The position numbers and the translations under genes were made by a program. A stretch of 16,988 nt of DNA. Source: Clostridiales bacterium. GTDB taxonomy: Bacteria > Bacillota > Clostridia > Christensenellales > CAG-138. Position 1 is the stretch's first letter. Each line of letters opens with the position of its first letter. Positions 1 to 6,285 of the stretch are shown here, in pieces. Location of the stretch: positions 1 to 16,988 of the forward strand of contig WRCT01000020.1 of the NCBI GenBank assembly GCA_009783775.1, read 5' to 3'. The notes below the pieces were generated by a model. That model saw only the letters and a list, made by a program, of their open reading frames with translations. It ran no database searches and was not told the DNA's origin.

Positions 1-1326
1 GTCTTGAGCATTGACCCCTCGGCGATCCGTATCAACCCGGGCGCGTTCAACATCGACCCGGGCGCGTTCCAGATCGACTTGTCGGGTTTCGCGCTGGACC
101 TGTCCAACATTGCCGACACGCCGATTGATCTGACCCAGTTCAAACTGCCGGACGTGGATCTGGGCGCGCTGATCTCCGCCGTCGCGGCCGAGGCCAGGAT
201 CTCGCCGCGCGAGGTCACGGACATTATGCGCAAGGTGCTGCGCGACTTTTTCGCCGAGCAGCAGGCGAGCGAGGAGCCGCTCAATGTGCAGCAGACGCTT
301 TCGGATTTTTCGGCTTATCTGGCGCGGTCCGACGTGCAGGCGGGCATCACCGCTCAGTTTTCAAGCCTGATCGACCCGTCGGCCATTCAGGATCAAATCC
401 TCAAGGCGCTGGGCAACTTTGTGCAGGCCGCGTTAAAACAGTACATGGCGCAGATGATGGAAAGCGTGCAGGCCGAGATCCAGGCGCAGATCCAGCTGGC
501 CATGATGGGCGTGATGGCACAGATGCAGGAGTCCATGGCGGGCATCGCCGGTCCGCTGCAGCGCGCCATGCGCAACGCGATGGGCCAGCTGGCCACGCAA
601 TTGCAGAACATCGACGGCGCCAGGCTCGCGGAGGCGTTTCAGATCAATATGGGCGAGGAGGAGATCCTGGAGCTCATGACGACGATCATGAACCCGGGCG
701 AGAACAGCTATGAGCGCAACCTGGCCATTTTAGGTTACGTGAGCCCCGACACGCCGTCCTCGATCAATATCTATCCGCGCAGCTTTGAGGCCAAGCAGGA
801 AGTGATAAACGTGCTCAACCGCTACAACGAGCGCATGGAGGAAGAAGGCGCAGAGGACAAGGTGGTGCGCTATACGGATTTTGTCGGGGTCTTAATGTCC
901 TCCGTCACCGAAATTGTCGGGTTCGTCAGCGCCGGTCTCATCGCGTTTGTCGCCATCTCGCTTATTGTTTCCTCGATTATGATCGGTGTGATCACGCTCA
1001 TCTCCGTGCTGGAACGCAAGAAGGAGATCGGCATTTTGCGCGCCATCGGCGCGAGCAAGCAGAACATCCGTCTGGTGTTCAACGCGGAGACGCTGATCAT
1101 CGGCTTTGTCGCGGGGCTGCTGGGCGTTGTGGTCTCATCCTTCATCTGCATCGTCGGCAGCGCCATTGTCTACAACCGGTTTGGTTTTGCAAACATCGCG
1201 CAGCTGCCGGTCAACGCGGCCGTGATCCTCGTGGGCGTCAGTATGTTTCTGACCTTTATCGCGGGCCTCTTCCCCGCCTCCGCCGCCGCGCGCAAGGATC
1301 CGGTGGTAGCACTGCGATCGGAGTAA
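1..1326 (+). CDS. ABC transporter permease, FtsX/MacB-like, 3' part (5' end outside window)
   Basis: This is the C-terminal 441 codons of a large membrane permease. The frame is open to base 1 and the TTG at base 4 has no ribosome site, so the true start lies upstream. Numbered from base 4, residues 3-37 form five 7-residue repeats of the type I-D-P-G-A-F-x. Residues 135-205 are a Met/Gln-rich helical stretch, probably extracytoplasmic. Three membrane helices follow at about 305-335, 362-390 and 403-425. The cytoplasmic loop after the first helix carries the hallmark ERKKEIGILRAIGAS (about 337-351), and the end is AARKDPVVALRSE, both typical of FtsX/MacB permeases that pair with a LolD/MacB-type ATPase. 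The substrate cannot be read from this fragment; the family moves lipids, peptides or drugs, or transmits mechanical signals across the membrane. The stop codon directly abuts a GCTCACGCGGG repeat. Confidence 0.9.
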   Translation, partial: VLSIDPSAIRINPGAFNIDPGAFQIDLSGFALDLSNIADTPIDLTQFKLPDVDLGALISAVAAEARISPREVTDIMRKVLRDFFAEQQASEEPLNVQQTLSDFSAYLARSDVQAGITAQFSSLIDPSAIQDQILKALGNFVQAALKQYMAQMMESVQAEIQAQIQLAMMGVMAQMQESMAGIAGPLQRAMRNAMGQLATQLQNIDGARLAEAFQINMGEEEILELMTTIMNPGENSYERNLAILGYVSPDTPSSINIYPRSFEAKQEVINVLNRYNERMEEEGAEDKVVRYTDFVGVLMSSVTEIVGFVSAGLIAFVAISLIVSSIMIGVITLISVLERKKEIGILRAIGASKQNIRLVFNAETLIIGFVAGLLGVVVSSFICIVGSAIVYNRFGFANIAQLPVNAAVILVGVSMFLTFIAGLFPASAAARKDPVVALRSE

Positions 1327-1363
1327 CCGCTCACGCGGGGGATATTTTAACCGCAAATGGGGC

Positions 1364-1464
1364 CCACTGATTAAATCGTGAGGTGGAATAGTCGGCCTGC
1401 CAAAAACTCCTATGTTAGGACCATTCTGATAGCCAATCTACCCGGCGAACGATTTAATCAGGGG
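1364..1464 (+). repeat. 101-bp inverted-terminal-repeat element, copy 1
   Basis: The left end CCACTGATTAAATCGT (1364-1379) is repeated inverted at 1449-1464 with one mismatch (base 1462). The same 101-bp unit occurs at 6286-6386 in the same orientation, with ten differences (about 90% identity). Similarity continues a little beyond both ends, from about 1351 to 1475. Inside, GTCGG (1391-1395) can pair with CCGGC (1442-1446), and TCCTA/TAGGA (1408-1412 with 1416-1420) form a hairpin. No reading frame. It could be a MITE-like element, a structured RNA or both. Confidence 0.8.
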
Positions 1465-1493
1465 TTCCAATGACGCGAATGAGCGCGAATACC

Positions 1494-1633
1494 GCTCACG
1501 CGGGGATAAAAAAACCCGCCCGCAGGCGCTTTCGTGCCCTTTCGTGCCTTTCGTGGCAAAAAAAGAACCCGCCCGCAGGCGGATTTGCGTCCATTCGCGT
1601 TATTCGCGGTAGAAAAAGAAAACCCGCGTGAGC
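1494..1633. repeat. gene-less segment with GCTCACGCGGG inverted termini
   Basis: The segment begins with GCTCACGCGGG (1494-1504) and ends with its exact reverse complement (1623-1633). The inside holds TTTCGTG/ATTCGCG-type short repeats and two direct copies of AACCCGCCCGCAGGCG (in about 1508-1525 and 1565-1582). The same termini and the same family of inner repeats bound the GxxExxY cassette at 5439-6095, so this looks like a derivative without the gene. More repeats of the same type (AATGACGCGAATGAGCGCGAAT) lie just to its left at 1469-1490. Confidence 0.6.
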
Positions 1634-1648
1634 CCCCCCGCCGCTCGC

Positions 1649-1673
1649 GTAGGGGCGATTATCAATCGCCCGC
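1649..1673. repeat. GTAGGGGCGATT palindromic intergenic repeat
   Basis: GTAGGGGCGATTATCAATCG continues to 1673 and contains the hairpin GGGCGATT-atc-AATCGCCC (1653-1671). A nearly identical copy lies in reverse orientation at 15204-15230. More diverged relatives sit at 5374-5438 and 15231-15253. Confidence 0.75.
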
Positions 1674-1723
1674 TGTTAAAATTAAATATTAAAGAAAACA
1701 ACTCCCCCTTTCGTGGCAAATCA

Positions 1724-1757
1724 TGAAAAAATCCTGTAAAGATTTTTTCATTTTTTT
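1724..1757 (+). terminator. AT-rich terminator-like hairpin
   Basis: TGAAAAAATC (1724-1733) pairs perfectly with GATTTTTTCA (1741-1750) across a 7-base loop, and seven T residues follow (1751-1757). This is the form of an intrinsic terminator, although the stem is very AT-rich and therefore weak. It lies directly upstream of the promoter at 1771 and would insulate it from read-through. It is far (about 400 bp) from the permease stop. Confidence 0.5.
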
Positions 1758-1770
1758 CTTCACAAATTCC

Positions 1771-1799
1771 TTGCAATTGAAAAAACATTGTGATATACT
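1771..1799 (+). promoter_or_regulatory. sigma-A-type promoter for the secreted-protein gene
   Basis: A -35 box TTGCAA (1771-1776) is separated by 17 bases from a -10 box TATACT (1794-1799), which is preceded by TGA, an extended -10 motif (1791-1793). The DNA is AT-rich, unlike the GC-rich surroundings. Transcription would start near 1806 and give a leader of about 118 bases before the start codon at 1924. Confidence 0.75.
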
Positions 1800-1810
1800 C
1801 AACCAATCTA

Positions 1811-1834
1811 ATGCTGCCATGATAGGGGCAGCAT
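1811..1834 (+). other. hairpin near the 5' end of the leader RNA
   Basis: ATGCTGCC (1811-1818) pairs with GGCAGCAT (1827-1834) around an 8-base loop. It would lie within the first 30 bases of the transcript from the promoter at 1771-1799. There is no T run behind it, so it is not a terminator. A 5' stem-loop that protects the mRNA is one possible role (inference). Confidence 0.5.
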
Positions 1835-1906
1835 AAAACAATTGTCATTCTATGGAGAAAAACAGCCATTCTATGACGAGGAAATTACAAATGGTATACA
1901 AAATAC

Positions 1907-1913
1907 AAGGAGG
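1907..1913 (+). promoter_or_regulatory. ribosome binding site AAGGAGG deciding the start at 1924
   Basis: A full-strength Shine-Dalgarno sequence ends 10 bases before ATG 1924. The in-frame ATG at 1852 has no such site and would put 24 charged residues ahead of a typical signal peptide. Confidence 0.85.
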
Positions 1914-1923
1914 AATCAAAAGA

Positions 1924-4900
1924 ATGAAGAAAACCCTATCTCTCATCATTGCCTTGGCAATGATACTGGCGATGATTCCCGCGCTTGCAACAAGTGCGGC
2001 AACGACGCCTGTTACTCTTGCCCGATTTGGAAATGACGGCACTGAAACAGTTGACGCCCCGGTGCCCGGCTTATATGCTTGGCGTTCGGGATCAGCGGGA
2101 ACACCATTGCCAGCGGCGACCTATGTAGGAACCGGCAGTGGCAGCTCTGGCTACAGAATTTCGGTCACGCCTTTCTTGGGCAGCACCAACTTCAACGCCA
2201 CCACGAACAAGAACTATGTCTTTTTCACAATTGACACGACGGACTGTGAAGACTTGGTGTTCAGCGGGGTCTTCTCTAAGAACAACGCGAACGCAATCGG
2301 TTTGTTCGATGTGGAATACACGCTTGGCGCTATCAGCACTTCCGGGCATGATAGTTCAAAGTCATGGACGAAGTTTGGAGAGTTTGACATCACTGCTACT
2401 GCCCAAGTTGGCAACGGCTTGGCAAATGGCAAAAGCGTTAGCATTAACTTGCCGACAGCTTGCGAGGATGAGGCGATTGTTTCAATCCGTATCGTCCAGC
2501 AGGCAGCTAATGGTACTACGGGTCTTGGTGGCACGCTTAACATCTTTGAGATGGAAGTAACCGGCGAGAAGGACGATGGCCTTGGCGGCGGCGGCGACGA
2601 AGTGTACAACATCTTCATCTACACTTGGTCGGGTGCCGACGATCCCAAGATCAAGGACCTGATTGAAGACGATTATGTGGATGTGACGTTTGTACCCGTT
2701 GGCGTCGAAGGCTGGATGGTTGGCACCATCACGAACGGTACCCCGAAGATGGATCTGCAGTTGGTCGATATTGACCAAAACACCTCCAGGACGATTTTCG
2801 GCGGCTCGTTCACGCTCACGCCGGAGTATCCGAACGTATACCTCCACGCCGGCAGCTATGCCACCCTTTATGCCAAGGATGAAGGTTGCGAAAAAGTTAC
2901 TTTCACTGCGTTGTCCTATGATGATCAGCCCATCGAAGTTAACGTCTTCGGCGTTGACATCTTTGCGCTTGACATGATTGATGACGGCATAGGCTGTTTC
3001 CCGGCTGACTTGGTGCCCTTTGGCAGTACGAACACAAATCCGGCCGAGGCGTTCTACCAGGGAACCTTTGAAGTTGGTGAACTTGACGGCAGCGATAATC
3101 TTTTCAAGATGATTCGCAATGGGAGCTATTTCCCGGGTGGCTCGGACAATGGCGCACCGCTGACGGTCTCCGGTCACACCGGCTCTTCGGTAGCCGATGA
3201 CAGCGTCAATGTGACACCTACCTGTCAGGTTGCCGGTTGGGTAGGCGCGACGAAGTGGAGCTGTTGCGACAAACCCATCAATCCCGGTTCGGCGGGCACA
3301 ATTGTCGGCCACGCCTATGGCGGATGGACAGTGACAACGGCCCCGACCTGCACTGTCGCCGGTGTTGAGACGGGCACCTGCACGACTTGTGACTCCAGCC
3401 CTGCCACAACCACGCGTGCCACCGACCCGGTGTACGCCGTGAACAACCATAAGGATGGCTCCGGCACAGCCTACGGCGAGATCGAAGGCGAAGACGCCGA
3501 CGAGGGCTGGATGGTCTGCGACGGCTGTTTCGCACGGCTGTATGAGATTGCCTCCGCTGGGGTGACTTTCGAGCTGGTCAACGCTTCCAATCCGTTGGTG
3601 CTGGGCGATCAAGTTATCATCGTCGGCGCTTCTGCCAGCAATGCTGCTTGGCGCGCAATGTGCGCAGATCAAGCTGCCAACAACCGCGGAGCGATTGCCA
3701 TTCCGGAACCGCCCGCCAGCACTGCGGCTACCGCTACGATTACTATCCCGACCGATGATCTTGAGATCTTTACTGTGGGCCAGGGCGTAACCAACACCAG
3801 TGCATACACTTTCAAAAGCACGGTCGGCGCCTATGCGTCAGGCAATACGAATGCGGATGGTTATCTCTTTGCCATATCTGCACAAAACTACGTCAGAACG
3901 CAGCAGACTCTGACCGCTGATGGTGAGTGGGTTGTCTCGTTCTCAGGCAACGCGGCAGTTCTAACATCCAATGCCGCAACGGGCAACCGTATCCTGCGCT
4001 ACAATTCCGCTGGTGGTACGCATTCAGTCGGGCTATTTGCCGCCTATGCCTCTGGCCAGCAAGCAATCTACCTCTACAAGATCCCGGCTATCGCCTGCGC
4101 GCATACGCAAGGCTTCATCGAGGAGTTTGACGGTGTTGTCGCGACCTACTGCAATGAAGAGAACGTTGCGCCCGGCTTAAGATGCCCCGACTGTAAAGAG
4201 GTAGACACCTATCCGAATCCGCTGGGCTCCTATGGCGCGACGCACGGCTCCGATGTGACGGACCCCTCTGTTCCCGCCATCGCCGGCACCTGCATGGCCA
4301 ACGATGTTGCGGCTGGCACAATGTGCGAGTTCTGCGAAGGGAACAAGAAGGGCGGCGCAGCCGGTTCAACGGATCCCGACAACCACGTGAACCAGGCGAC
4401 CGGCATAGCCTATACCACCACCTTGGTAGACGATGTAGAAGCGGAAGTTGGCAAGGCCGGTTACACCGGTGACTTAATCTGCGACGGATGCGGCGAAATC
4501 GTTGAAGAAGGCGAGATCATCCCCGCGCTTGACCCGCCCGGTGCATTGATTGCCTCCGAGAGCGTCAAGATGAGCGCCAACTGGGCAGGCTTTACGTGCC
4601 CCGAGTGCGGCTTCAACGGAACGGCGCCTGTGTATTGCCCGGAATGTGATGAAGAAGTGCATGACTTCCCGGTCGCGAACCATATGCGTTTCCAGGCCAC
4701 GATCTCTTGGGACGCGCTGTTTGACGCGATTGACGAAGGCGATGATTTCGAGTACGGCTTCTTCACCAAAGCGTTGAGCGGGTGGGCCGGCGACGGCTCG
4801 GACAATCAGTTTGTCTGCTCGCGTAAGAACGGCGAGGCAAATGTCAGCATCGTTGTTTGGGCGGGCGCCTATTCTGCGGCTGCCGACGGTCTCGATCTTG

Positions 4901-5118
4901 CGGCGGCGCTGGGCGGCCAGGATATCCCCGTATTCCTGAGCGATGCGGCTGGATTCACCTTCGCTCTCTATGGAATGAATGTGAGCGCAAGTAACGTGGG
5001 AACATCCATTGCGTTCATGCCTTATGTGAAGATCAACGACGATTGGTTCTTTGGTCAGGCGAAGTCCAACAGCATTGCGGGCGCCAGAGCCGGAACCGCA
5101 TCTGCGAACGTAGACTAA
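1924..5118 (+). CDS. large secreted CxxC-rich surface protein, function unknown
   Basis: The protein has 1064 residues. Residues 1-25 are a clear signal peptide (MKK, then a hydrophobic run, ending ATSA). Residues 30-215 look like a beta-sandwich module ending in a Gly-rich linker (GGGGD). Residues about 540-722 resemble a domain seen in many secreted Firmicutes and Bacteroidetes proteins: it opens with an LVLGDQVIIVG-type strand and closes with a LRYN...LFAAY.SGQQ.IYLYK pattern. Seven CxxC pairs lie at about residues 486, 532, 754, 801, 853, 892 and 905, some inside Firmicutes-type modules of the form GHAYGGWTVTTAPTCTVAG. No sortase motif or C-terminal membrane helix is visible, so it is secreted or held non-covalently. 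It has its own promoter (1771-1799) and is followed after 23 bases by a small acidic peptide gene. The function cannot be named. Confidence 0.88.
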   Translation: MKKTLSLIIALAMILAMIPALATSAATTPVTLARFGNDGTETVDAPVPGLYAWRSGSAGTPLPAATYVGTGSGSSGYRISVTPFLGSTNFNATTNKNYVFFTIDTTDCEDLVFSGVFSKNNANAIGLFDVEYTLGAISTSGHDSSKSWTKFGEFDITATAQVGNGLANGKSVSINLPTACEDEAIVSIRIVQQAANGTTGLGGTLNIFEMEVTGEKDDGLGGGGDEVYNIFIYTWSGADDPKIKDLIEDDYVDVTFVPVGVEGWMVGTITNGTPKMDLQLVDIDQNTSRTIFGGSFTLTPEYPNVYLHAGSYATLYAKDEGCEKVTFTALSYDDQPIEVNVFGVDIFALDMIDDGIGCFPADLVPFGSTNTNPAEAFYQGTFEVGELDGSDNLFKMIRNGSYFPGGSDNGAPLTVSGHTGSSVADDSVNVTPTCQVAGWVGATKWSCCDKPINPGSAGTIVGHAYGGWTVTTAPTCTVAGVETGTCTTCDSSPATTTRATDPVYAVNNHKDGSGTAYGEIEGEDADEGWMVCDGCFARLYEIASAGVTFELVNASNPLVLGDQVIIVGASASNAAWRAMCADQAANNRGAIAIPEPPASTAATATITIPTDDLEIFTVGQGVTNTSAYTFKSTVGAYASGNTNADGYLFAISAQNYVRTQQTLTADGEWVVSFSGNAAVLTSNAATGNRILRYNSAGGTHSVGLFAAYASGQQAIYLYKIPAIACAHTQGFIEEFDGVVATYCNEENVAPGLRCPDCKEVDTYPNPLGSYGATHGSDVTDPSVPAIAGTCMANDVAAGTMCEFCEGNKKGGAAGSTDPDNHVNQATGIAYTTTLVDDVEAEVGKAGYTGDLICDGCGEIVEEGEIIPALDPPGALIASESVKMSANWAGFTCPECGFNGTAPVYCPECDEEVHDFPVANHMRFQATISWDALFDAIDEGDDFEYGFFTKALSGWAGDGSDNQFVCSRKNGEANVSIVVWAGAYSAAADGLDLAAALGGQDIPVFLSDAAGFTFALYGMNVSASNVGTSIAFMPYVKINDDWFFGQAKSNSIAGARAGTASANVD

Positions 5119-5141
5119 TAACGAAAGGAAGGAGAAACATT

Positions 5142-5315
5142 ATGTTGAAGTATGAAACACCTGTAGCAGAAGTAATCACCTTCCGTTTGGAAGACGTGCT
5201 GACCGCGTCGCCCGACCACGGCCACGGTGACGATGGATTCGGCGGAGACGATGACGGCATCAAAGAAGAAGACGGCGACGGGATGTACTCTGTCATCAAA
5301 CTGTTGAGCAGATAA
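5142..5315 (+). CDS. 57-aa acidic Gly/Asp-rich small protein
   Basis: The ATG at 5142 follows a good ribosome site (AAGGAGAAACATT). The first 20 residues, MLKYETPVAEVITFRLEDVL, fit a pattern I recall from many short Clostridia proteins (K-Y-E-x-P-x-x-E-V-I-x-F-x-x-E-D-V-x-T-x-S). After that the chain is almost entirely Asp, Gly, Glu and His (residues 24-46), then a short hydrophobic/basic end, YSVIKLLSR. There is no signal peptide. It lies 23 bases behind the secreted-protein gene and before the strong terminator, so the two are probably one transcript. The role is unknown; a metal-binding tail, an assembly partner or a leader-plus-core peptide precursor are all possible, and no modifying enzyme is visible in this window. 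Confidence 0.75.
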   Translation: MLKYETPVAEVITFRLEDVLTASPDHGHGDDGFGGDDDGIKEEDGDGMYSVIKLLSR

Positions 5316-5322
5316 CTTCTGA

Positions 5323-5367
5323 GCACACAACCCAAATCCCCCGCTCACGCGGGGGATTTTTGTGTGC
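5323..5367 (+). terminator. strong intrinsic terminator of the surface-protein operon
   Basis: AAATCCCCCGC (5334-5344) pairs perfectly with GCGGGGGATTT (5349-5359) around a TCAC loop, with T residues at 5357-5361. The stem continues outward: GCACACAA (5323-5330) pairs with TTGTGTGC (5360-5367) after a three-base CCC bulge. The loop and 3' arm contain GCTCACGCGGG, the same 11-mer found at the ends of the GxxExxY cassette. Confidence 0.9.
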
Positions 5368-5373
5368 AGATTC

Positions 5374-5438
5374 CGTAGGGGCGTACATTGCGCGTCCGCC
5401 AACCAACGCACCGTAGGGGCGAACTGTGGTCGTCCGTC
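5374..5438. repeat. two diverged CGTAGGGGCG repeats in tandem
   Basis: CGTAGGGGCG occurs at 5374-5383 and again at 5412-5421, 38 bases apart. Each is followed by a partly complementary tail (CGCGTCCGCC and GGTCGTCCG). They belong to the same family as the copies at 1649-1673 and 15204-15253, but their inner hairpins have decayed. Confidence 0.6.
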
Positions 5439-6095
5439 GATTCCAGATCGCTCACGCGGGAACTATAAACCACGAATGACACGAATAAACGCGAATACGC
5501 CTGTGGACGGGGATTTCTTTCTACCGCGAATGACACGAAAAGGCACGAATATTATTCCCTAGTTTGCCATACGGTTGACTTGTACCTTGGGATATGTGCC
5601 GAAGTTGACCAGCAAGCCCAGCTCCATTGAGGATGCTTTGAGATAATTCAGCAATTGCGCTTGGTGCTCGGGCGCAAGTTCTTTCACTGCCTTTAATACA
5701 ACGATTATTTTACCGTAGCAAATCAAGTCGGGCACATATCTCTGTGTCAGCGGTTCGCCCTTATAATGAAGTATCAGTTCCTTTTGTGATTCAAAGGGAA
5801 TCTGACGCTTGCTTAACTCCCGCTCAAGGCATTCTTGATAGACAGCTTCCAGGAACCCCGGCCCCATTTCTTTATGCACATCAATAATAGCGCCTTGGAT
5901 TCGGTAGCACTCGTCCTTGAACAGTATTCCTTCATCATTCATATCGTTGCCATCTTCTTTTTGCATATTATCACACAAATATATCTATTCGTGCCATTCG
6001 TGTCATTCGTGGTTGAAGAGATCCCCGCCGCAGCGATTTCGTGTCCTTTCGTGTGTTTCGCGGTTAAGAATAACCCGCGTGAGCGCTCTGGAATC
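5439..6095 (-). mobile_element. candidate GxxExxY cassette with 22-bp terminal inverted repeats
   Basis: The left end (5439-5460, GATTCCAGAT then CGCTCACGCGGG) is repeated inverted at 6074-6095 with one mismatch. Inside, ACCACGAATGACACGAAT near 5467-5484 is repeated exactly inverted near 5995-6012, and on the right ATTCGTG recurs every 9 bases (ATTCGTGCC, ATTCGTGTC, ATTCGTGGT). These nested inverted repeats enclose only the GxxExxY gene. No transposase is present, and I saw no certain target-site duplication. Whether it moves is inference. Confidence 0.55.
5559..5942 (-). CDS. GxxExxY family protein (PDDEXK-type nuclease fold), catalytic Glu replaced
   Basis: The protein has 127 residues from the usual family start MNDEG; an upstream in-frame ATG at 5978 would add 12 residues without a good ribosome site. 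The name motif is present as G29-F-L-E32-A-V-Y35. It belongs to the family known as GxxExxY (TIGR04256, within Pfam PDDEXK_3), thought to have a restriction-endonuclease-like fold but no established function. The nuclease core is expected as P-D-L at 71-73 followed by E-L-K at 82-84. Here D72 and K84 are present, but residue 82 is Val (codon GTA, bases 5697-5699) where relatives normally have Glu, one base away from GAA. The rest of the family pattern (ELAPEHQAQLLNYLK, LGLLVNFG, KVQV) is intact. The gene sits alone between inverted repeats. Confidence 0.88.
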   Translation of the reverse strand: MNDEGILFKDECYRIQGAIIDVHKEMGPGFLEAVYQECLERELSKRQIPFESQKELILHYKGEPLTQRYVPDLICYGKIIVVLKAVKELAPEHQAQLLNYLKASSMELGLLVNFGTYPKVQVNRMAN

Positions 6096-6117
6096 CGGAA
6101 TCTGGGATCTGGAATCT
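6090..6117. repeat. four tandem 7-bp units (GGAATCT type)
   Basis: GGAATCC, GGAATCT, GGGATCT and GGAATCT follow each other without gaps. The first unit overlaps the right end of the cassette, and one inverted unit (AGATTCC-like) is part of its left end at 5439-5448. Confidence 0.7.
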
Positions 6118-6118
6118 G

Positions 6119-6135
6119 TTTCGCGAATCGCGAAA
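6119..6135. repeat. perfect short palindrome TTTCGCG-AAT-CGCGAAA
   Basis: A 7-bp stem with a 3-base loop and no T run behind it. It could be a small extragenic palindrome or a protein-binding site; nothing decides between them. Confidence 0.5.
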
Positions 6136-6142
6136 CTCCCCA

Positions 6143-6171
6143 TTGCGCTTTATATATTTTTATGTTAAATT
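6143..6171 (+). promoter_or_regulatory. possible promoter for the giant surface-protein gene
   Basis: TTGCGC (6143-6148) is separated by 17 bases from TAAATT (6166-6171), which is preceded by TGT as in an extended -10. The stretch is AT-rich in a GC-rich setting. A transcript from here would run through the palindromic block and the 101-bp element before the ATG at 6464. The -10 match is only moderate. Confidence 0.3.
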
Positions 6172-6181
6172 TACAATATAG

Positions 6182-6280
6182 ATTGCGGGTCAGTCCACCC
6201 CACCAAGTCCCGGGGTCCCCGACAAATCAAAGATTTGTTGGGGTGGGTTGCGGACTTGGCGGGGACCCCGGGCCCGCAAT
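6182..6280. repeat. 99-bp palindromic block with shuffled inner arms
   Basis: The outer ends ATTGCGGG (6182-6189) and CCCGCAAT (6273-6280) are complementary. The centre is a 12-bp hairpin, CCCCGACAAATC-aaa-GATTTGTTGGGG (6217-6243), with one G-T pair. Between them, CCACCCC, CCAAGTCC and CGGGGTCCCC on the left each have a perfect complement on the right, but the complements come in the same order instead of reversed, so they cannot all pair at once. Confidence 0.65.
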
Positions 6281-6285
6281 GGGGC

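Noticed and set aside
1469..1640. Clustered short repeats considered as a CRISPR array
   Set aside because: Units are 7-16 bases, irregularly spaced and in both orientations; there are no uniform spacers and no cas genes.
1846..1875. CATTCTATG repeated 21 bases apart in the leader (1846 and 1867)
   Set aside because: A single short direct repeat in AT-rich DNA, with nothing to show it is an operator.
1852..1923. Upstream in-frame ATG that would lengthen the secreted protein by 24 residues
   Set aside because: No ribosome site, and it would hide the signal peptide behind a charged extension; ATG 1924 has AAGGAGG in place.
2482..3672. 396-codon open frame on minus strand
   Set aside because: Antisense to the secreted CxxC protein, which has a promoter, ribosome site and signal peptide; the reverse frame shows no family features.
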